Positions 9,085-18,758 are shown, numbered from the stretch's first letter. The stretch: DNA of 64,000 nucleotides from Fibrobacter sp. UWEL (GCF_900142535.1 NZ_FRBE01000015.1:1-64000); one strand, 5' to 3'. A program made the numbers and translations. The notes: generated from the letters alone by a model not told the origin.

Positions 9085-9104
9085 GCCTGCAGTACTCAGC
9101 AGGC
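9085..9104 (+). promoter_or_regulatory. Hairpin before the histidine kinase start
   Basis: GCCTGC (9085-9090) and GCAGGC (9099-9104) can pair across an eight-base loop. The stem ends just before the AAGGTG ribosome-binding sequence (9105-9110), so it could affect ribosome access. This is inference. Confidence 0.35.
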
Positions 9105-9118
9105 AAGGTGATGTGTAT

Positions 9119-12100
9119 ATGGAAACGGGCATTATATCTGTATGTCAGGCGCTGATTTTCGCAGCCTTGAATCTAGCAGTTTACTTAAAAGTGCGAAATA
9201 CGAGCATCAGCACCCGTGCTCAAAAGGTATTTGGCAAACTTGCAATAACATGCTTCGCGATGCAACTGGCTACAGCTGGCACCTTGGCATTCTGTTATGG
9301 CCTACTCGCACCTCACCCGTTTATCCAGCATGGGGTTTACACCATCCAGTTCTCCCTAATGACGACTGCAGCCTGCTTCTGGTTTGGCTACACCCGCCTT
9401 ACCATTCCGGGAAAGGGAGAACTGACTGGACGCCAAATAACCCTCTCTATTCTACCCATCTCCATTATCCTGGTACTGGGACTCATCTCCTACTGGACTC
9501 ATTGGATTTACTATGTGGATTCTAGCCTTGTCTACCAAAGGGGTCCCCTGTTTGCGCTGTTGATCCTCTGTCCTTATATCTACATACTAAATGCCATCAT
9601 CGTCATTGCCGTGGCCCGTCACAAGAACAAAGGCCAGGATGTTTCCAAGGCATTTAACTACCTGATGTTGATTGTCATCCCCTCCGTCATTGGAGTAATC
9701 ATTCGATTCGTTTTCAACATCGATGCCGGATTAACCCAGATTGGAATTAGCGTCGGTATGATTCTGATTTACTTGAACATGTACTTGAATGAAGTTCACG
9801 AATCGGAAAGACTGGAACACCTGGAAAACATCAACCTGGCCTTGAAGAAATCCAACGAAGAGCAGCAACTCCAGTTCCAGAAACTGCAAGCCCAGTACGA
9901 CGTGGTCCAGGCGCTCAGCAGCTCCTACTTTTCCATCCACGAAGTCAACCTGGAGAACGGAACCTTCAGGGAACTGGAAACCGTCCGCGATATTCGAGAC
10001 ATGGTCAACATCAGGGGCATGGCCCGCGACGCCTTTGACGCCTTCGTTGCCCAGAATGTGGCAAGTCCATTCAAAGTCGCCATGCGTGATTTCACTGACC
10101 TGGATACGCTCTCCGATAAACTGAAGGACAAGACCAGCACCTTCATTGATTACGTTAGCCTAGCGAGAAACGGATGGTGCCGTGCCAGCTGGTTTGTGCT
10201 GAATAGAAAAGCCAACGGTGATATCTCGAAGGCACTTTTTACGGTCGCCAACGTGGATAACGAAATACGCGCCGAAATGGAACAGCGCAACATCGTGAAT
10301 TCCCTAGCCCAGCAGTTCAGCTCCCTATATCTCATCGATATGAGCAATTATCATTTTGACGAGATTTCCTCGTTGACCAAAGGCGTTCATGAAATCATTG
10401 GCGAAACAGGAGATGCTCGTGAGAAGTTCAATCTCATGTTCGAAAAGATATGCACTGCAGAAACTAAAGAACCCATGCAGGAATTCTGCGACCTGACTAC
10501 ACTCAATGACCGCCTGAGGAACAAGACCTGGATGACCCAGCAGTTCAACAGCAGGCTTACCGGATGGTCCGAAGGCACCTTCATCGTGGTAAACCGTGAC
10601 GAAAACGGTGATTGCTCCCATGTGGTCTGGTGTACCCGAAATGTAAACGAGATCAAGCAGAAGGAACTGAAATACGAAAAAAATCTTTCTGACATTATCG
10701 AGGCACAGCAAAGAGACCTGGATATCCTCTCCACCTTGTCCAAGGCATACATTGCGGTTTACTACGTAGACATCAAGTCCGAAACATTCTTCGAAGTCAG
10801 CGCCAGCTCCCTGAAGGAAGTTTCCGCCCATATCGGTACCGGAGGTAACGCCCGCGCCAAGTTCCTGGAAATGAGCAAGTATCTGGTCATCCCGGAAATG
10901 TGCCAGACTACCTTGGAATTTACAGAACTATCCACTCTGGCAGAAAGGCTAAAGGAACAGAACTCTATCCAGTTCTCTTTCCAGGGGGCACACATCGGCT
11001 GGTGCGTCGGCGAGTTCATTGTAGTGAACCGCAACGAAAACGGCGAATGTACCCACGTTCTCTGGAGTATCCGCAGTATCCAGGGTGAAAAGGAAAAGGA
11101 CGAACAGCACAAGAAGGAACTACAGAACGCATTGTCCCTGGCGGAATCCGCAAACAATGCCAAGACCACCTTCCTGAACAACATGAGCCATGACATCCGT
11201 ACTCCCATGAATGCCATTCTCGGATTCACCCAGCTCATGGAAAAGGAGAAGGACAATCCCCAGATAGTTTCCGACTATCTGGCCAAGATGCAGAGCGCCG
11301 GCGAATACCTGCTGACCATCATCAACAACGTGCTGGACATGGCTCGCATCGAAAGCGGCAAGATGACGCTGGACGAAGACTTCATGGACTTGAGGGAGTC
11401 GAATAAGACCGCGATCGCCATTTTTGAACAGGATGCCAAGAAGAAGAACATCAAGTTCAACGTGATTTCCAACTTTACGCATCCCTGCGTCATGCTGGAC
11501 ATTACCAAGACAAAGGAAATCGCCACCAACCTCCTGAGTAACGCCATCAAGTACACACCGGAAGGCGGTTCCATCACCGTGGAAATGCGGGAAGAGCCTA
11601 GCCCACGAGAAGGCTACGGCACCTACATCATGATTGTCAAGGACACTGGCATCGGTATGAGTGATGAATTCAAGGAACACATCTTCGAATCTTTCACCCG
11701 CGAGAGAAACTCCACCGAAAGCAAAGTCGCCGGAACAGGTCTTGGCATGTCCATCGTAAAAAAACTGGTGGACTTCCTGGGCGGAACCATCACGGTGGAA
11801 AGCGAACTGGGCAAGGGTACCACCTTCACGGTAACCATGGAACATAAATTTGTGGACGATCCCGAAAAGTACCTAGTGAAGCGAAAGCCCGAAAACATAA
11901 GCATCGCCAGCCTGAAGGGCAAGCGCATCCTCATGGCCGAAGATAACGAGCTGAATGCCGAAATCGCCATGACCATCCTCAAGAACGTGGGTATCGAGAC
12001 GGAACGAGCCGCAGACGGCATCATCTGTGTTGATATGCTGAACAATGCAAGCGCCGGTTATTATGACATGATCCTAATGGACATTCAGATGCCTAATATG

Positions 12101-12295
12101 AACGGCTACGAAGCCACCCGCTTGATTCGCGAGATGGATGATAAGCAGAAGGCCAACATTCCCATCGTGGCCATGACCGCCAACGCTTTTGACGAGGACA
12201 AGAAGGCCGCCCTGGAAGCAGGCATGAACGGACACTTGTCAAAACCCATCAATGTCTCAGAGCTGGTAAAAGAACTTAACAGGAATATGGAATAA
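9119..12295 (+). CDS. Hybrid sensor histidine kinase with C-terminal receiver
   Basis: About 1058 residues. The N-terminal 220 residues hold about seven hydrophobic segments, followed by a short coiled coil. Next come three homologous sensor repeats of about 120 residues (roughly 260-382, 391-510, 535-655), each ending in GW..x..F(I/V)(V/L)NR..NG. The kinase core has the phospho-acceptor His691 in NMSHDIRTPMN, then N (LLSNAIKYTPEGG), G1 (KDTGIGMS) and G2 (GTGLGMSIV) boxes. The receiver starts near 934, with Asp988 in LMDIQMPNMNG and Lys in LSKPIN. I prefer ATG 9119, preceded by AAGGTG, over GTG 9113. No separate output regulator is nearby. Confidence 0.93.
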   Translation: METGIISVCQALIFAALNLAVYLKVRNTSISTRAQKVFGKLAITCFAMQLATAGTLAFCYGLLAPHPFIQHGVYTIQFSLMTTAACFWFGYTRLTIPGKGELTGRQITLSILPISIILVLGLISYWTHWIYYVDSSLVYQRGPLFALLILCPYIYILNAIIVIAVARHKNKGQDVSKAFNYLMLIVIPSVIGVIIRFVFNIDAGLTQIGISVGMILIYLNMYLNEVHESERLEHLENINLALKKSNEEQQLQFQKLQAQYDVVQALSSSYFSIHEVNLENGTFRELETVRDIRDMVNIRGMARDAFDAFVAQNVASPFKVAMRDFTDLDTLSDKLKDKTSTFIDYVSLARNGWCRASWFVLNRKANGDISKALFTVANVDNEIRAEMEQRNIVNSLAQQFSSLYLIDMSNYHFDEISSLTKGVHEIIGETGDAREKFNLMFEKICTAETKEPMQEFCDLTTLNDRLRNKTWMTQQFNSRLTGWSEGTFIVVNRDENGDCSHVVWCTRNVNEIKQKELKYEKNLSDIIEAQQRDLDILSTLSKAYIAVYYVDIKSETFFEVSASSLKEVSAHIGTGGNARAKFLEMSKYLVIPEMCQTTLEFTELSTLAERLKEQNSIQFSFQGAHIGWCVGEFIVVNRNENGECTHVLWSIRSIQGEKEKDEQHKKELQNALSLAESANNAKTTFLNNMSHDIRTPMNAILGFTQLMEKEKDNPQIVSDYLAKMQSAGEYLLTIINNVLDMARIESGKMTLDEDFMDLRESNKTAIAIFEQDAKKKNIKFNVISNFTHPCVMLDITKTKEIATNLLSNAIKYTPEGGSITVEMREEPSPREGYGTYIMIVKDTGIGMSDEFKEHIFESFTRERNSTESKVAGTGLGMSIVKKLVDFLGGTITVESELGKGTTFTVTMEHKFVDDPEKYLVKRKPENISIASLKGKRILMAEDNELNAEIAMTILKNVGIETERAADGIICVDMLNNASAGYYDMILMDIQMPNMNGYEATRLIREMDDKQKANIPIVAMTANAFDEDKKAALEAGMNGHLSKPINVSELVKELNRNME

Positions 12296-12296
12296 A

Positions 12297-12542
12297 ATGC
12301 AGAAGAAAGAATTTAGAACCAGCGGCGTTTGCGCCCAGTTGATTACCTTCGATTACGAAGACGGTAAGATGTACAACCTGAGCTTCTTGGGTGGCTGTAA
12401 CGGCAACCTGAAGGCCATCGGCAAGCTTTGTGAAGGCAAGGACATGAAAGAAATTGCAGCCATCCTGGAAGGAAACACCTGCAACGGAAAGTCTACCTCC
12501 TGCGCAGACCAGCTGGCCCGCGCCATCAAGGAAGTCCTGTAG
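12297..12542 (+). CDS. TSCPD-domain protein (TIGR03905 type)
   Basis: An 81-residue protein matching the small TSCPD proteins: SGVCAQLITFDYEDGKMYNLSF, GGCNGNLKAIGKL, and the Cys-rich CNGKSTSCADQLARAI. A related domain is found at the C-terminus of some ribonucleotide reductases; the function of the stand-alone form is unknown. It begins one base after the kinase stop, so the two genes are probably co-transcribed. It ends eight bases from the convergent GDSL gene. Confidence 0.85.
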   Translation: MQKKEFRTSGVCAQLITFDYEDGKMYNLSFLGGCNGNLKAIGKLCEGKDMKEIAAILEGNTCNGKSTSCADQLARAIKEVL

Positions 12543-12549
12543 GAAATAT

Positions 12550-13452
12550 CTAGAATCCAAGACCGTCTAGAATGCGGTCCGCAATAAGCTTGAAGCCCTG
12601 ATCGTTGGGATGGGTGGCTGCAAAGGAATCCGTTATGATTCCCATGTTCCCCACGTAGTCCAGCTGTTTCCATTCAGGAATGTCAAAGTGATCTAAGATG
12701 AAGATGACCGTCTGATAAAGTTTCCCATCTTCCTTAAAGGCGACAAACAGAGTGTCTTCTCCGTAAACGTGATATTCTTCGTATTTGATACTCTGCTGGC
12801 GGACATCCGGATACTCGATGATGTCGCCTACCCTTGCCTGATTTTCCTCCACGTTCAAGTCCGAAATATCAATGAACTGGATGCCATAGGCTTCTGTCAT
12901 CTGACGGAGGATTTTCTGTTTGCGCTCGTTGGAGTACCACTCCCCGACCCACACCACCTTTGCATTGGGAGCCTTGCTACAGACCGTATCCATAATGGCG
13001 GCCACCGTAATCTTCATGCGGTCCACTTCCTCGCCAGTATCAATATTATCCCCCAACTGAATTATGACTAAATCATTGGAATCAGAAAGCGAGGGAGAAA
13101 TATTATCTGTAATGGAAGAATAAAGATCTGCATTGTTCAGGGAGTTTTCCGTATGCTTCGCCATCACACGCTTGCCTACACAATCGGGATTTAGACCACG
13201 GAATACAGAATCCACTCTGGAAAAATAATCCTTGGAGGAATCGCTGGCGGCCAGACCAAAGCCCCCATTTCCTAAAAGAAGGGAGTTTCCAAGCACAACC
13301 ACATTGGAGGGAGGATGATTGCGGTCAATAACGCGATCGGCACACGCTTTGGAAGTATGCAAGACCACCTGGCTGTTGGACGTATCATCGGCACAGGCCA
13401 CCAACAGCAACAAAAAAATACCGAACAATGTTCTCTTGTGTTTTACACTCAT
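12550..13452 (-). CDS. SGNH/GDSL-like hydrolase lipoprotein
   Basis: A 300-residue lipoprotein with signal LFGIFLLLLVACADD and a fold resembling SGNH hydrolases. Block I is VVVLGNSLLLGNG (Asn-Ser in place of Gly-Asp-Ser), block III is IIQLGDNID, and the C-terminal block is ATHPNDQGFKLIADRI with the catalytic His. It probably acts as an esterase on a polysaccharide or surface glycan at the envelope. The exact substrate is unknown. Confidence 0.75.
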   Translation of the reverse strand: MSVKHKRTLFGIFLLLLVACADDTSNSQVVLHTSKACADRVIDRNHPPSNVVVLGNSLLLGNGGFGLAASDSSKDYFSRVDSVFRGLNPDCVGKRVMAKHTENSLNNADLYSSITDNISPSLSDSNDLVIIQLGDNIDTGEEVDRMKITVAAIMDTVCSKAPNAKVVWVGEWYSNERKQKILRQMTEAYGIQFIDISDLNVEENQARVGDIIEYPDVRQQSIKYEEYHVYGEDTLFVAFKEDGKLYQTVIFILDHFDIPEWKQLDYVGNMGIITDSFAATHPNDQGFKLIADRILDGLGF

Positions 13453-13528
13453 TTTCCACCCATCTATTAATCTAATCTCGAATTGCCCAAGAACATTGAA
13501 AAATTTTGTATATTTAAACTCTCCAAGA

Positions 13529-13611
<83 letters not shown>

Positions 13612-13612
13612 T

Positions 13613-13648
13613 AAAAGGCTTCCCGGGTTACCCCGAGAAGCCTTTTTT
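13613..13648 (+). terminator. tRNA-Leu terminator
   Basis: AAAAGGCTTC pairs with GAAGCCTTTT across a GC-rich loop and is followed by TT, two bases after the tRNA. Confidence 0.88.
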
Positions 13649-13758
13649 ATTGCTCCCCATTATGTTACGAAGACAATTTATGTTTTTGAAAGTCTCCCGT
13701 GGTCGCTTGAAAAGCGACATGAAAAAAGGCCTGGAAAACCAGACCTTCTAAAAATGTC

Positions 13759-14835
13759 CTAATCGTTTTGTCCCAATATATCTTCGTGATAGATCTGCAG
13801 GACATCGTTAATGACATGAATCGCAAAACGCCCGTGTTTCTTGTAAAAATCACGCTGGCGCAAAAAATACTTGATCACCAAATCCCGCTTGCTGGAATTA
13901 AAGGAACATCCTGCCGCTTCCAGCATTTGTTCCATGTTTTCCAGATCCAGACGAAGTCCAATACCAAGAGCGATGACCGTATACTTTTTGGGAGTGTAAT
14001 TATCCTTGCTATAGACTTTGGAGAAGAGTTTGCGATCAATGTTGGCAGCCTGATAAATCTCTGCATTACGTTTCTTTGAATCCGTGGATCCACATTTGAA
14101 TTGCGTCACCTTTTCTATAAAGAAATCGTGGAAGGTCGCCTCGCAAGCGGAGATGATGCGATTGATTTCCTTCATTTCCTGTTCGTAAGGATTTCCCGAA
14201 ATGGCAGGTTCTTTAACAACGGCATAATCGCTGATTGCTGCGGGAGCAGCAGGACGTGAAGGACAGTTACGATTTAAACTGTTACGCCTCGGCGCACGCC
14301 TGGGCGCAGATTTTGCCACATCCTGCGCCAGCATGTCCACGGGAGAGTACTGCTTGGCTGCATCAAACGCTTCCGCATCATAAACTACCAGGATGATTTC
14401 AATATCGTCCTGATTGTACAACTCGAAAGCGGTTGCTGCTATGTCAAGTGCGAGAGCCTTAGGGAAGCGATAGACCCCACTGGACAATAGCGGGAATGCG
14501 ATGGATTTTGCACCCAGTTCCTTGGCCTTGTCGATGACAGAGATATAGCAGGAAGACAGCATCCGGATGGAATCATCTGGATTGGACTCGTTCCACCAGG
14601 GGCAGGAAATATGGATGACTTTCTTGGCAGGAAGATTAAAGGCGGAAGTAACGCCCAGCTGGCCAATTTCAAGATGACCGATTTTCTGACGGGCCTCAAG
14701 GAGATCATCATAACCGGCGACATCATAGATATGAGCTTCGGTACTGCCACCGCAAATAGGGCGCGGATTGGCCGAGTTCACGATTACATCTGCAGCCACC
14801 TTCGTAATGTCATTTCTGATAATTCTAAATGCCAC
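13759..14835 (-). CDS. Macro-domain protein with C-terminal helical (HTH-like) domain
   Basis: A 358-residue protein. Residues 1-165 form a macro domain (ADP-ribose binding/hydrolysis): IIRNDITKVAADVIVNSANP, PICGGSTEAHIY in place of the usual GGGGVDGAIH, and FPLLSSGVYRFP for the distal loop. After a basic proline/alanine linker, residues 220-355 form an all-helical domain (AANIDRKLFSKVYSKDNY, YTVIALGIGLRLDLENMEQ). I recall this domain at the C-terminus of other macro and signalling proteins, and it resembles a repressor-type HTH. The function is probably ADP-ribose sensing or processing. A strong AGGAGG precedes the ATG. Confidence 0.82.
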   Translation of the reverse strand: MAFRIIRNDITKVAADVIVNSANPRPICGGSTEAHIYDVAGYDDLLEARQKIGHLEIGQLGVTSAFNLPAKKVIHISCPWWNESNPDDSIRMLSSCYISVIDKAKELGAKSIAFPLLSSGVYRFPKALALDIAATAFELYNQDDIEIILVVYDAEAFDAAKQYSPVDMLAQDVAKSAPRRAPRRNSLNRNCPSRPAAPAAISDYAVVKEPAISGNPYEQEMKEINRIISACEATFHDFFIEKVTQFKCGSTDSKKRNAEIYQAANIDRKLFSKVYSKDNYTPKKYTVIALGIGLRLDLENMEQMLEAAGCSFNSSKRDLVIKYFLRQRDFYKKHGRFAIHVINDVLQIYHEDILGQND

Positions 14836-14864
14836 GGAAACCTCCTGATGCCACTATAATATAC

Positions 14865-14899
14865 AATAAAAGAATGTCAAAAGGTGACATTCTTTTATT
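14865..14899 (-). terminator. Terminator between flavodoxin and macro-domain genes
   Basis: A perfect 15-bp inverted repeat (14865-14879 and 14885-14899) around a five-base loop, with T-rich ends on both strands. It lies downstream of the flavodoxin gene. Confidence 0.8.
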
Positions 14900-14922
14900 T
14901 TTTACTCGGGGCCCTTTGCGGC

Positions 14923-15576
14923 TTATGCTTTCTCGGAAATCACAAGCATTTTTTTCGCGAAGGTTCTCATCCTTTCAAGATCGTTCTCGTCGGGATGCTT
15001 TTCCGCGTCAGCCCAGCGCTTCTTGCAGGCTTCAAGGTCTTCCCCTTTATGGCCAGGAACTTTTCCTTCCAGGCGACGCTTGATGAGGGCAGGGTTCACC
15101 GCACATTGGCAGCTGAAGGTTCCAAGGATCGTGTTGTCGGAACCCAGGAGAGAGCCAGCGCGGGCAAATGCCGTTACCGCGTGTTCACTCCCTTCGTAGG
15201 CGCCATGGGTCTGGAACAGTGCCACACGCTTGCCGCTCATTTTAGAGAGAAGAACTGCAGTTCTCTGGTCGGGTCCGCCGCGACGAAGCCAATAGCCCAC
15301 CATGACGCAATCATACTTGGAAAGCTTGGCCGCCACTTCGCTTAAGTTGGCTTCCGCAGAAATCAGGAGGCTCTTGCGATTGGCTTCAATGACCGCGAGA
15401 TTCTCGTAGGAATCCTCCATATCGGAAAGATCGCTATCGGCGTCAGGACTACCCGGCAGGAAACCTAGAATATCGTTGACGTTCATGAGGTCTGCGCCCA
15501 GCGTTTGGGCTGCAGCCTCGGCCAGCCTACGGGTATTACCCGTGGCAGAAGAATATACCACACACCATTTTACCAT
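14923..15576 (-). CDS. Flavodoxin-family protein
   Basis: A 217-residue cytoplasmic protein with an N-terminal FMN-binding P-loop VYSSATGNTRRLAEA and the second loop VGYWLRRGGPD. It is longer than classical flavodoxins, carrying an acidic insert (PDADSDLSDMEDSYENLA) and a C-terminal helical part with KRRLEGKVPGHKGEDLEACKK. It probably binds FMN and carries electrons or acts as a small reductase. I start at ATG 15576 because the P-loop strand begins there; the longer in-frame start at 15729 overlaps the divergent transporter gene. Confidence 0.85.
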   Translation of the reverse strand: MVKWCVVYSSATGNTRRLAEAAAQTLGADLMNVNDILGFLPGSPDADSDLSDMEDSYENLAVIEANRKSLLISAEANLSEVAAKLSKYDCVMVGYWLRRGGPDQRTAVLLSKMSGKRVALFQTHGAYEGSEHAVTAFARAGSLLGSDNTILGTFSCQCAVNPALIKRRLEGKVPGHKGEDLEACKKRWADAEKHPDENDLERMRTFAKKMLVISEKA

Positions 15577-15633
15577 AAAAATAATTGTAGTAATATCCTT
15601 TTCGAAAACAACTGGGATTTTTAAATTTGCGCC

Positions 15634-16569
15634 GTGAATTCCAGCAATATTCCAGCACATTTCTGCATATTCCTTGCAGCAGCCATATGGGGGCTCATGG
15701 CGCCCATCGGTAAAGATGCCATGATGCATGGCATTACGGGGCTGGACATGGTATTCTTCCGGGTGGCAGGAGCCGCCATCAGCTTCTGGACCGCCTCCCT
15801 AATGCGAGCCCTCCTGACTCGCAATAAGCCCCAGGAAAAATTTCAAGAACCCAGGGTGAAGCCACCCAAAAGGGACATCCTGAAGTTTGCGGGAGCGGGC
15901 CTATTCGCTATCGTATGCAATCAGTGCTGCTTCACGGTGGGGCTGTCCATCACCTCCCCCATCAACGCTTCCATCGTGGCGACCAGCCTGCCTATTTTCG
16001 CGCTGATTTCGTCGGCCATCTTCCTGAGGGAAAAAATCACCCTGAAGAAAATTCTGGGCATCGGACTTGGACTTTCCGGCGCCCTCATGCTGGTGCTGGG
16101 GAGCGCCTCTGCAGGCAACGCCAAGGCGGGTAACATTGCGGGGGACTTACTTTGCATGGCATCCCAGTGCAGCTTCGCCATTTATCTGGGACTCTTCAAG
16201 AATTTAATCAGCAAGTATGATGTAGTGACCTGCATGAAGTGGATGTTCACTTTTTCCACCCTGATGGTAATGCCCATTACCCTAGGGGACGTGACGTCCA
16301 TTCCCTTCGCGGAAATTGCGCCCGTCACCTGGGCGGAATCCAGCTTTGTAGTTTTTGGCGGGACCTTCCTTTCCTATCTGCTGATGGCGAAGGCACAGAA
16401 GGTCTTGCGCCCCACGGTAGTTGCCATGTATAACTATGTCCAGCCGGTGACCTCTGCGGTTGTATCCGTGCTGGCAGGGCTCGCCTTGTTCGGATTTACT
16501 CACGCCCTTGCCATCCTGCTGATTGTGGCGGGTGTGTACACGGTGAACAGCGCAAAAACTAAACCTTGA
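15634..16569 (+). CDS. DMT-superfamily (EamA) transporter
   Basis: A 311-residue inner-membrane protein with ten hydrophobic segments arranged as two EamA repeats, as in metabolite exporters of the drug/metabolite superfamily. IWGLMAPIGKDAM opens repeat one, and the end of each repeat is marked by LGLSGALMLVLG and ILLIVAGVYTVN. The start is GTG; a TAAATT box ends six bases before it, implying a leaderless message. The substrate is unknown. Confidence 0.88.
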   Translation: MNSSNIPAHFCIFLAAAIWGLMAPIGKDAMMHGITGLDMVFFRVAGAAISFWTASLMRALLTRNKPQEKFQEPRVKPPKRDILKFAGAGLFAIVCNQCCFTVGLSITSPINASIVATSLPIFALISSAIFLREKITLKKILGIGLGLSGALMLVLGSASAGNAKAGNIAGDLLCMASQCSFAIYLGLFKNLISKYDVVTCMKWMFTFSTLMVMPITLGDVTSIPFAEIAPVTWAESSFVVFGGTFLSYLLMAKAQKVLRPTVVAMYNYVQPVTSAVVSVLAGLALFGFTHALAILLIVAGVYTVNSAKTKP

Positions 16570-16593
16570 TCCCCTGCGGAATTTTTTAATTTT

Positions 16594-17346
16594 ATGGCTA
16601 TGGAAAACGAACAGCTGGAACAGAGAATCGCTCTTTTTATCGACTGCGACAACGCAAGCGTCAAGGCCATTTACGGCATCATGGAAGAACTGGCCAAGTA
16701 TGGTGAAACCGGCATCCGCCGCGCCTACGGCAACTGGACCGAAAAGAACCCCTGGGAAGAGGTTCTCCATGATTACGCCATCCAGCCTTTCCAGCAGTTC
16801 CCCTACACCAAGGGCAAGAACGCCACGGACATGGCTATGGCTATCGACGTGATGGACATTCTCTATTCCGAGGACATCGACATTTTCGCCATCGTCAGTA
16901 GCGATTCCGACTTCACGCCGCTCGCTATGAAGCTTCGCGCAAAGTCCAAGATGGTCATCGGTTTCGGTGAAGAAAAGACACCCAGCCCCTTCATTCACTC
17001 CTGTAATCTTTTTGTCTTTACAGACAAGCTAGATGAAATGGGCGGCATGGAAGACATGCCCGAAATGGTGGAACCGAAGGATGAACGCAAGGATAAGAAA
17101 AAGCTCCGTAGCGATACGAAGCTGATGAACGCCATTCGTCAGGCAATTTCTGAATCCAAGGATGATGATGACTGGGCTTTGGCTTCCAAGGTTTCCCAGC
17201 AGATCAGCCGCCGCACTTCCATGTCTCCCAAGAACTTTGGTTATTCCACCTGGCCCAAGCTCATTCACGCTACCGAATCCTTCGAGGAGCGCAAGAACGC
17301 CAAGGGCCATCAGGAATTCAAGCTGAAAGTCAAGGCCAGCAAGTAG
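16594..17346 (+). CDS. NYN-domain protein with C-terminal OST-HTH/LOTUS domain
   Basis: A 250-residue predicted RNase-like protein. The NYN (PIN-like) domain spans about residues 10-150 and keeps its acidic residues: ALFIDCDNAS, GKNATDMAMAIDVMD and IVSSDSDFTPL. After a charged linker, residues 168-245 form an OST-HTH/LOTUS-type winged helix (LMNAIRQAISES, NFGYSTWPKLIHAT, FELK). This domain pairing is known in bacterial and eukaryotic RNA-binding proteins. The RNA target is unknown. It ends three bases from the convergent FISUMP gene. Confidence 0.88.
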   Translation: MAMENEQLEQRIALFIDCDNASVKAIYGIMEELAKYGETGIRRAYGNWTEKNPWEEVLHDYAIQPFQQFPYTKGKNATDMAMAIDVMDILYSEDIDIFAIVSSDSDFTPLAMKLRAKSKMVIGFGEEKTPSPFIHSCNLFVFTDKLDEMGGMEDMPEMVEPKDERKDKKKLRSDTKLMNAIRQAISESKDDDDWALASKVSQQISRRTSMSPKNFGYSTWPKLIHATESFEERKNAKGHQEFKLKVKASK

Positions 17347-17349
17347 AAG

Positions 17350-18666
17350 CTATTTGTCCTTTACGCAACGGACAGAGGCCGACGTATACTTATAATCATG
17401 ATATTGCCTATATTCGTCGGTATTGTTGCCAAAAAATATTGCGAAAGCGGATCTCATATCGTATTCGGATGATGTCCAGTAAAAGGCTCCTTCCGACAAA
17501 AGGGTGTATTTGCCGTCTATGTCCCTGCGGTAGCCCACAGGCAAAATACTGAATCCGTATTCATCAGTTCCATTCGTATTTGTCCAGCCAGTAGTGGTCT
17601 TCATCTTGGAACCGAATGCGACACTATCTTCGATAGCAACGTATAACTGTTGCCATTCCGTTGTACGGGGTAGATGCCAACCTTTAGGACATACACCTCT
17701 GAAAGTAACCGCGGTGTCACCTTCGTAGGTTGCGTAGTATCCGCATTCCATACAGGTCTTTGAAAAGATGGCGGAGCTATCCATAGCGGCACTCCACAGG
17801 TACAGACGTCCATACTTTTCGCAATTGGACGGATCGTTGTCATAGCAGAAACTGGAAGAATCTTCCTTTGCAGTGGGATAGTTATAGGCGAAGTTCAAAT
17901 TTTCCGCCATCCAAGTTTGATCCCCAAATTCCAAGGTCCTATAAACCTGACCGTCGCGATCATCCACAAGCTTTCCATAAACAATGGGCATACTGCTGCT
18001 ACTACTTTCCTCGATGACTTCTTCGCTGCTGCTGGAATAGAAGATGGTATCCTGGACGCAATCCTTAATAATCACATCGTCGCCACCGCCATTTCTACAG
18101 GTGGATCGGGCAGCCATGAAAGCCATTTCCTGGCTGGATTCCTTAGTCATGTTATAGAAGGAATAGGAAGTCCTGTCCTCTTTCTTGGTACCATCTGCCT
18201 CGATGGTAGTTAGCACCAGCGTTTCACCTTCCACAGAATAGATGTACTTCACATCCTTTCCAAAGGAATCCTTGATCGTGAAGTTCCAGGTACTTACATC
18301 CTTCCTGTCCATCGCATCACAGGCCCCTGTCTCCGTGCAGGTTTCCTTGATTTCGAAACCGGGATTTTGACTGCTACTGGACTTCTGTTCCTTTGCACTG
18401 CTGGAAGAATTTTTATCGCTGTCGGATTGATGATTCACGGAACTACTGGAATTCTCGGAACTGCTGGATTTTGCACTCTCTTCTCGAGAGGAGGATGAGC
18501 TCCTTGTCGAAGAACTGGACTTCTGCCCTTGAGAAGAACTGAGAACAGCATCAGAGGAAGAACTGCTTTCAGTCTCATCGGGACTTGCGCTCGTGCCATC
18601 GCCACCACTACAAGCGGCAAACATCATAGCTACAACAGCAACCCAAAAACAATCACGTAATTTCAC
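17350..18666 (-). CDS. FISUMP-domain lipoprotein
   Basis: A 438-residue lipoprotein. Signal VAVVAMMFAACSGGDG, then about 80 residues made largely of serine runs, a middle domain of about 130 residues with paired cysteines, a second serine patch, and a C-terminal FISUMP domain (about 228-437). Hallmarks are YRTLEFGDQTWMAENLNF, CEKYGRLYLWSAAM, CPKGWHLPRTTEWQQL, FYWTSSEYD and ASVRCVKDK. The domain is abundant in Fibrobacter and of unknown role, probably surface binding. The start is GTG with AGGAGG upstream. Confidence 0.9.
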   Translation of the reverse strand: MKLRDCFWVAVVAMMFAACSGGDGTSASPDETESSSSSDAVLSSSQGQKSSSSTRSSSSSREESAKSSSSENSSSSVNHQSDSDKNSSSSAKEQKSSSSQNPGFEIKETCTETGACDAMDRKDVSTWNFTIKDSFGKDVKYIYSVEGETLVLTTIEADGTKKEDRTSYSFYNMTKESSQEMAFMAARSTCRNGGGDDVIIKDCVQDTIFYSSSSEEVIEESSSSSMPIVYGKLVDDRDGQVYRTLEFGDQTWMAENLNFAYNYPTAKEDSSSFCYDNDPSNCEKYGRLYLWSAAMDSSAIFSKTCMECGYYATYEGDTAVTFRGVCPKGWHLPRTTEWQQLYVAIEDSVAFGSKMKTTTGWTNTNGTDEYGFSILPVGYRRDIDGKYTLLSEGAFYWTSSEYDMRSAFAIFFGNNTDEYRQYHDYKYTSASVRCVKDK

Positions 18667-18730
18667 AAGAACCTCCTAACGTTCTCTCTGAAAGTCATGT
18701 ACACAACGATAGAAAATATCTCATAAATGA

Positions 18731-18758
18731 TAAAAGCCCGCTAGAGGTACTAGCAGGC
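18731..18758 (-). terminator. tmk terminator
   Basis: On the minus strand GCCTGCTAG and CTAGCGGGC pair with one mismatch and are followed by TTTTA, 23 bases past the tmk stop. Confidence 0.75.
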
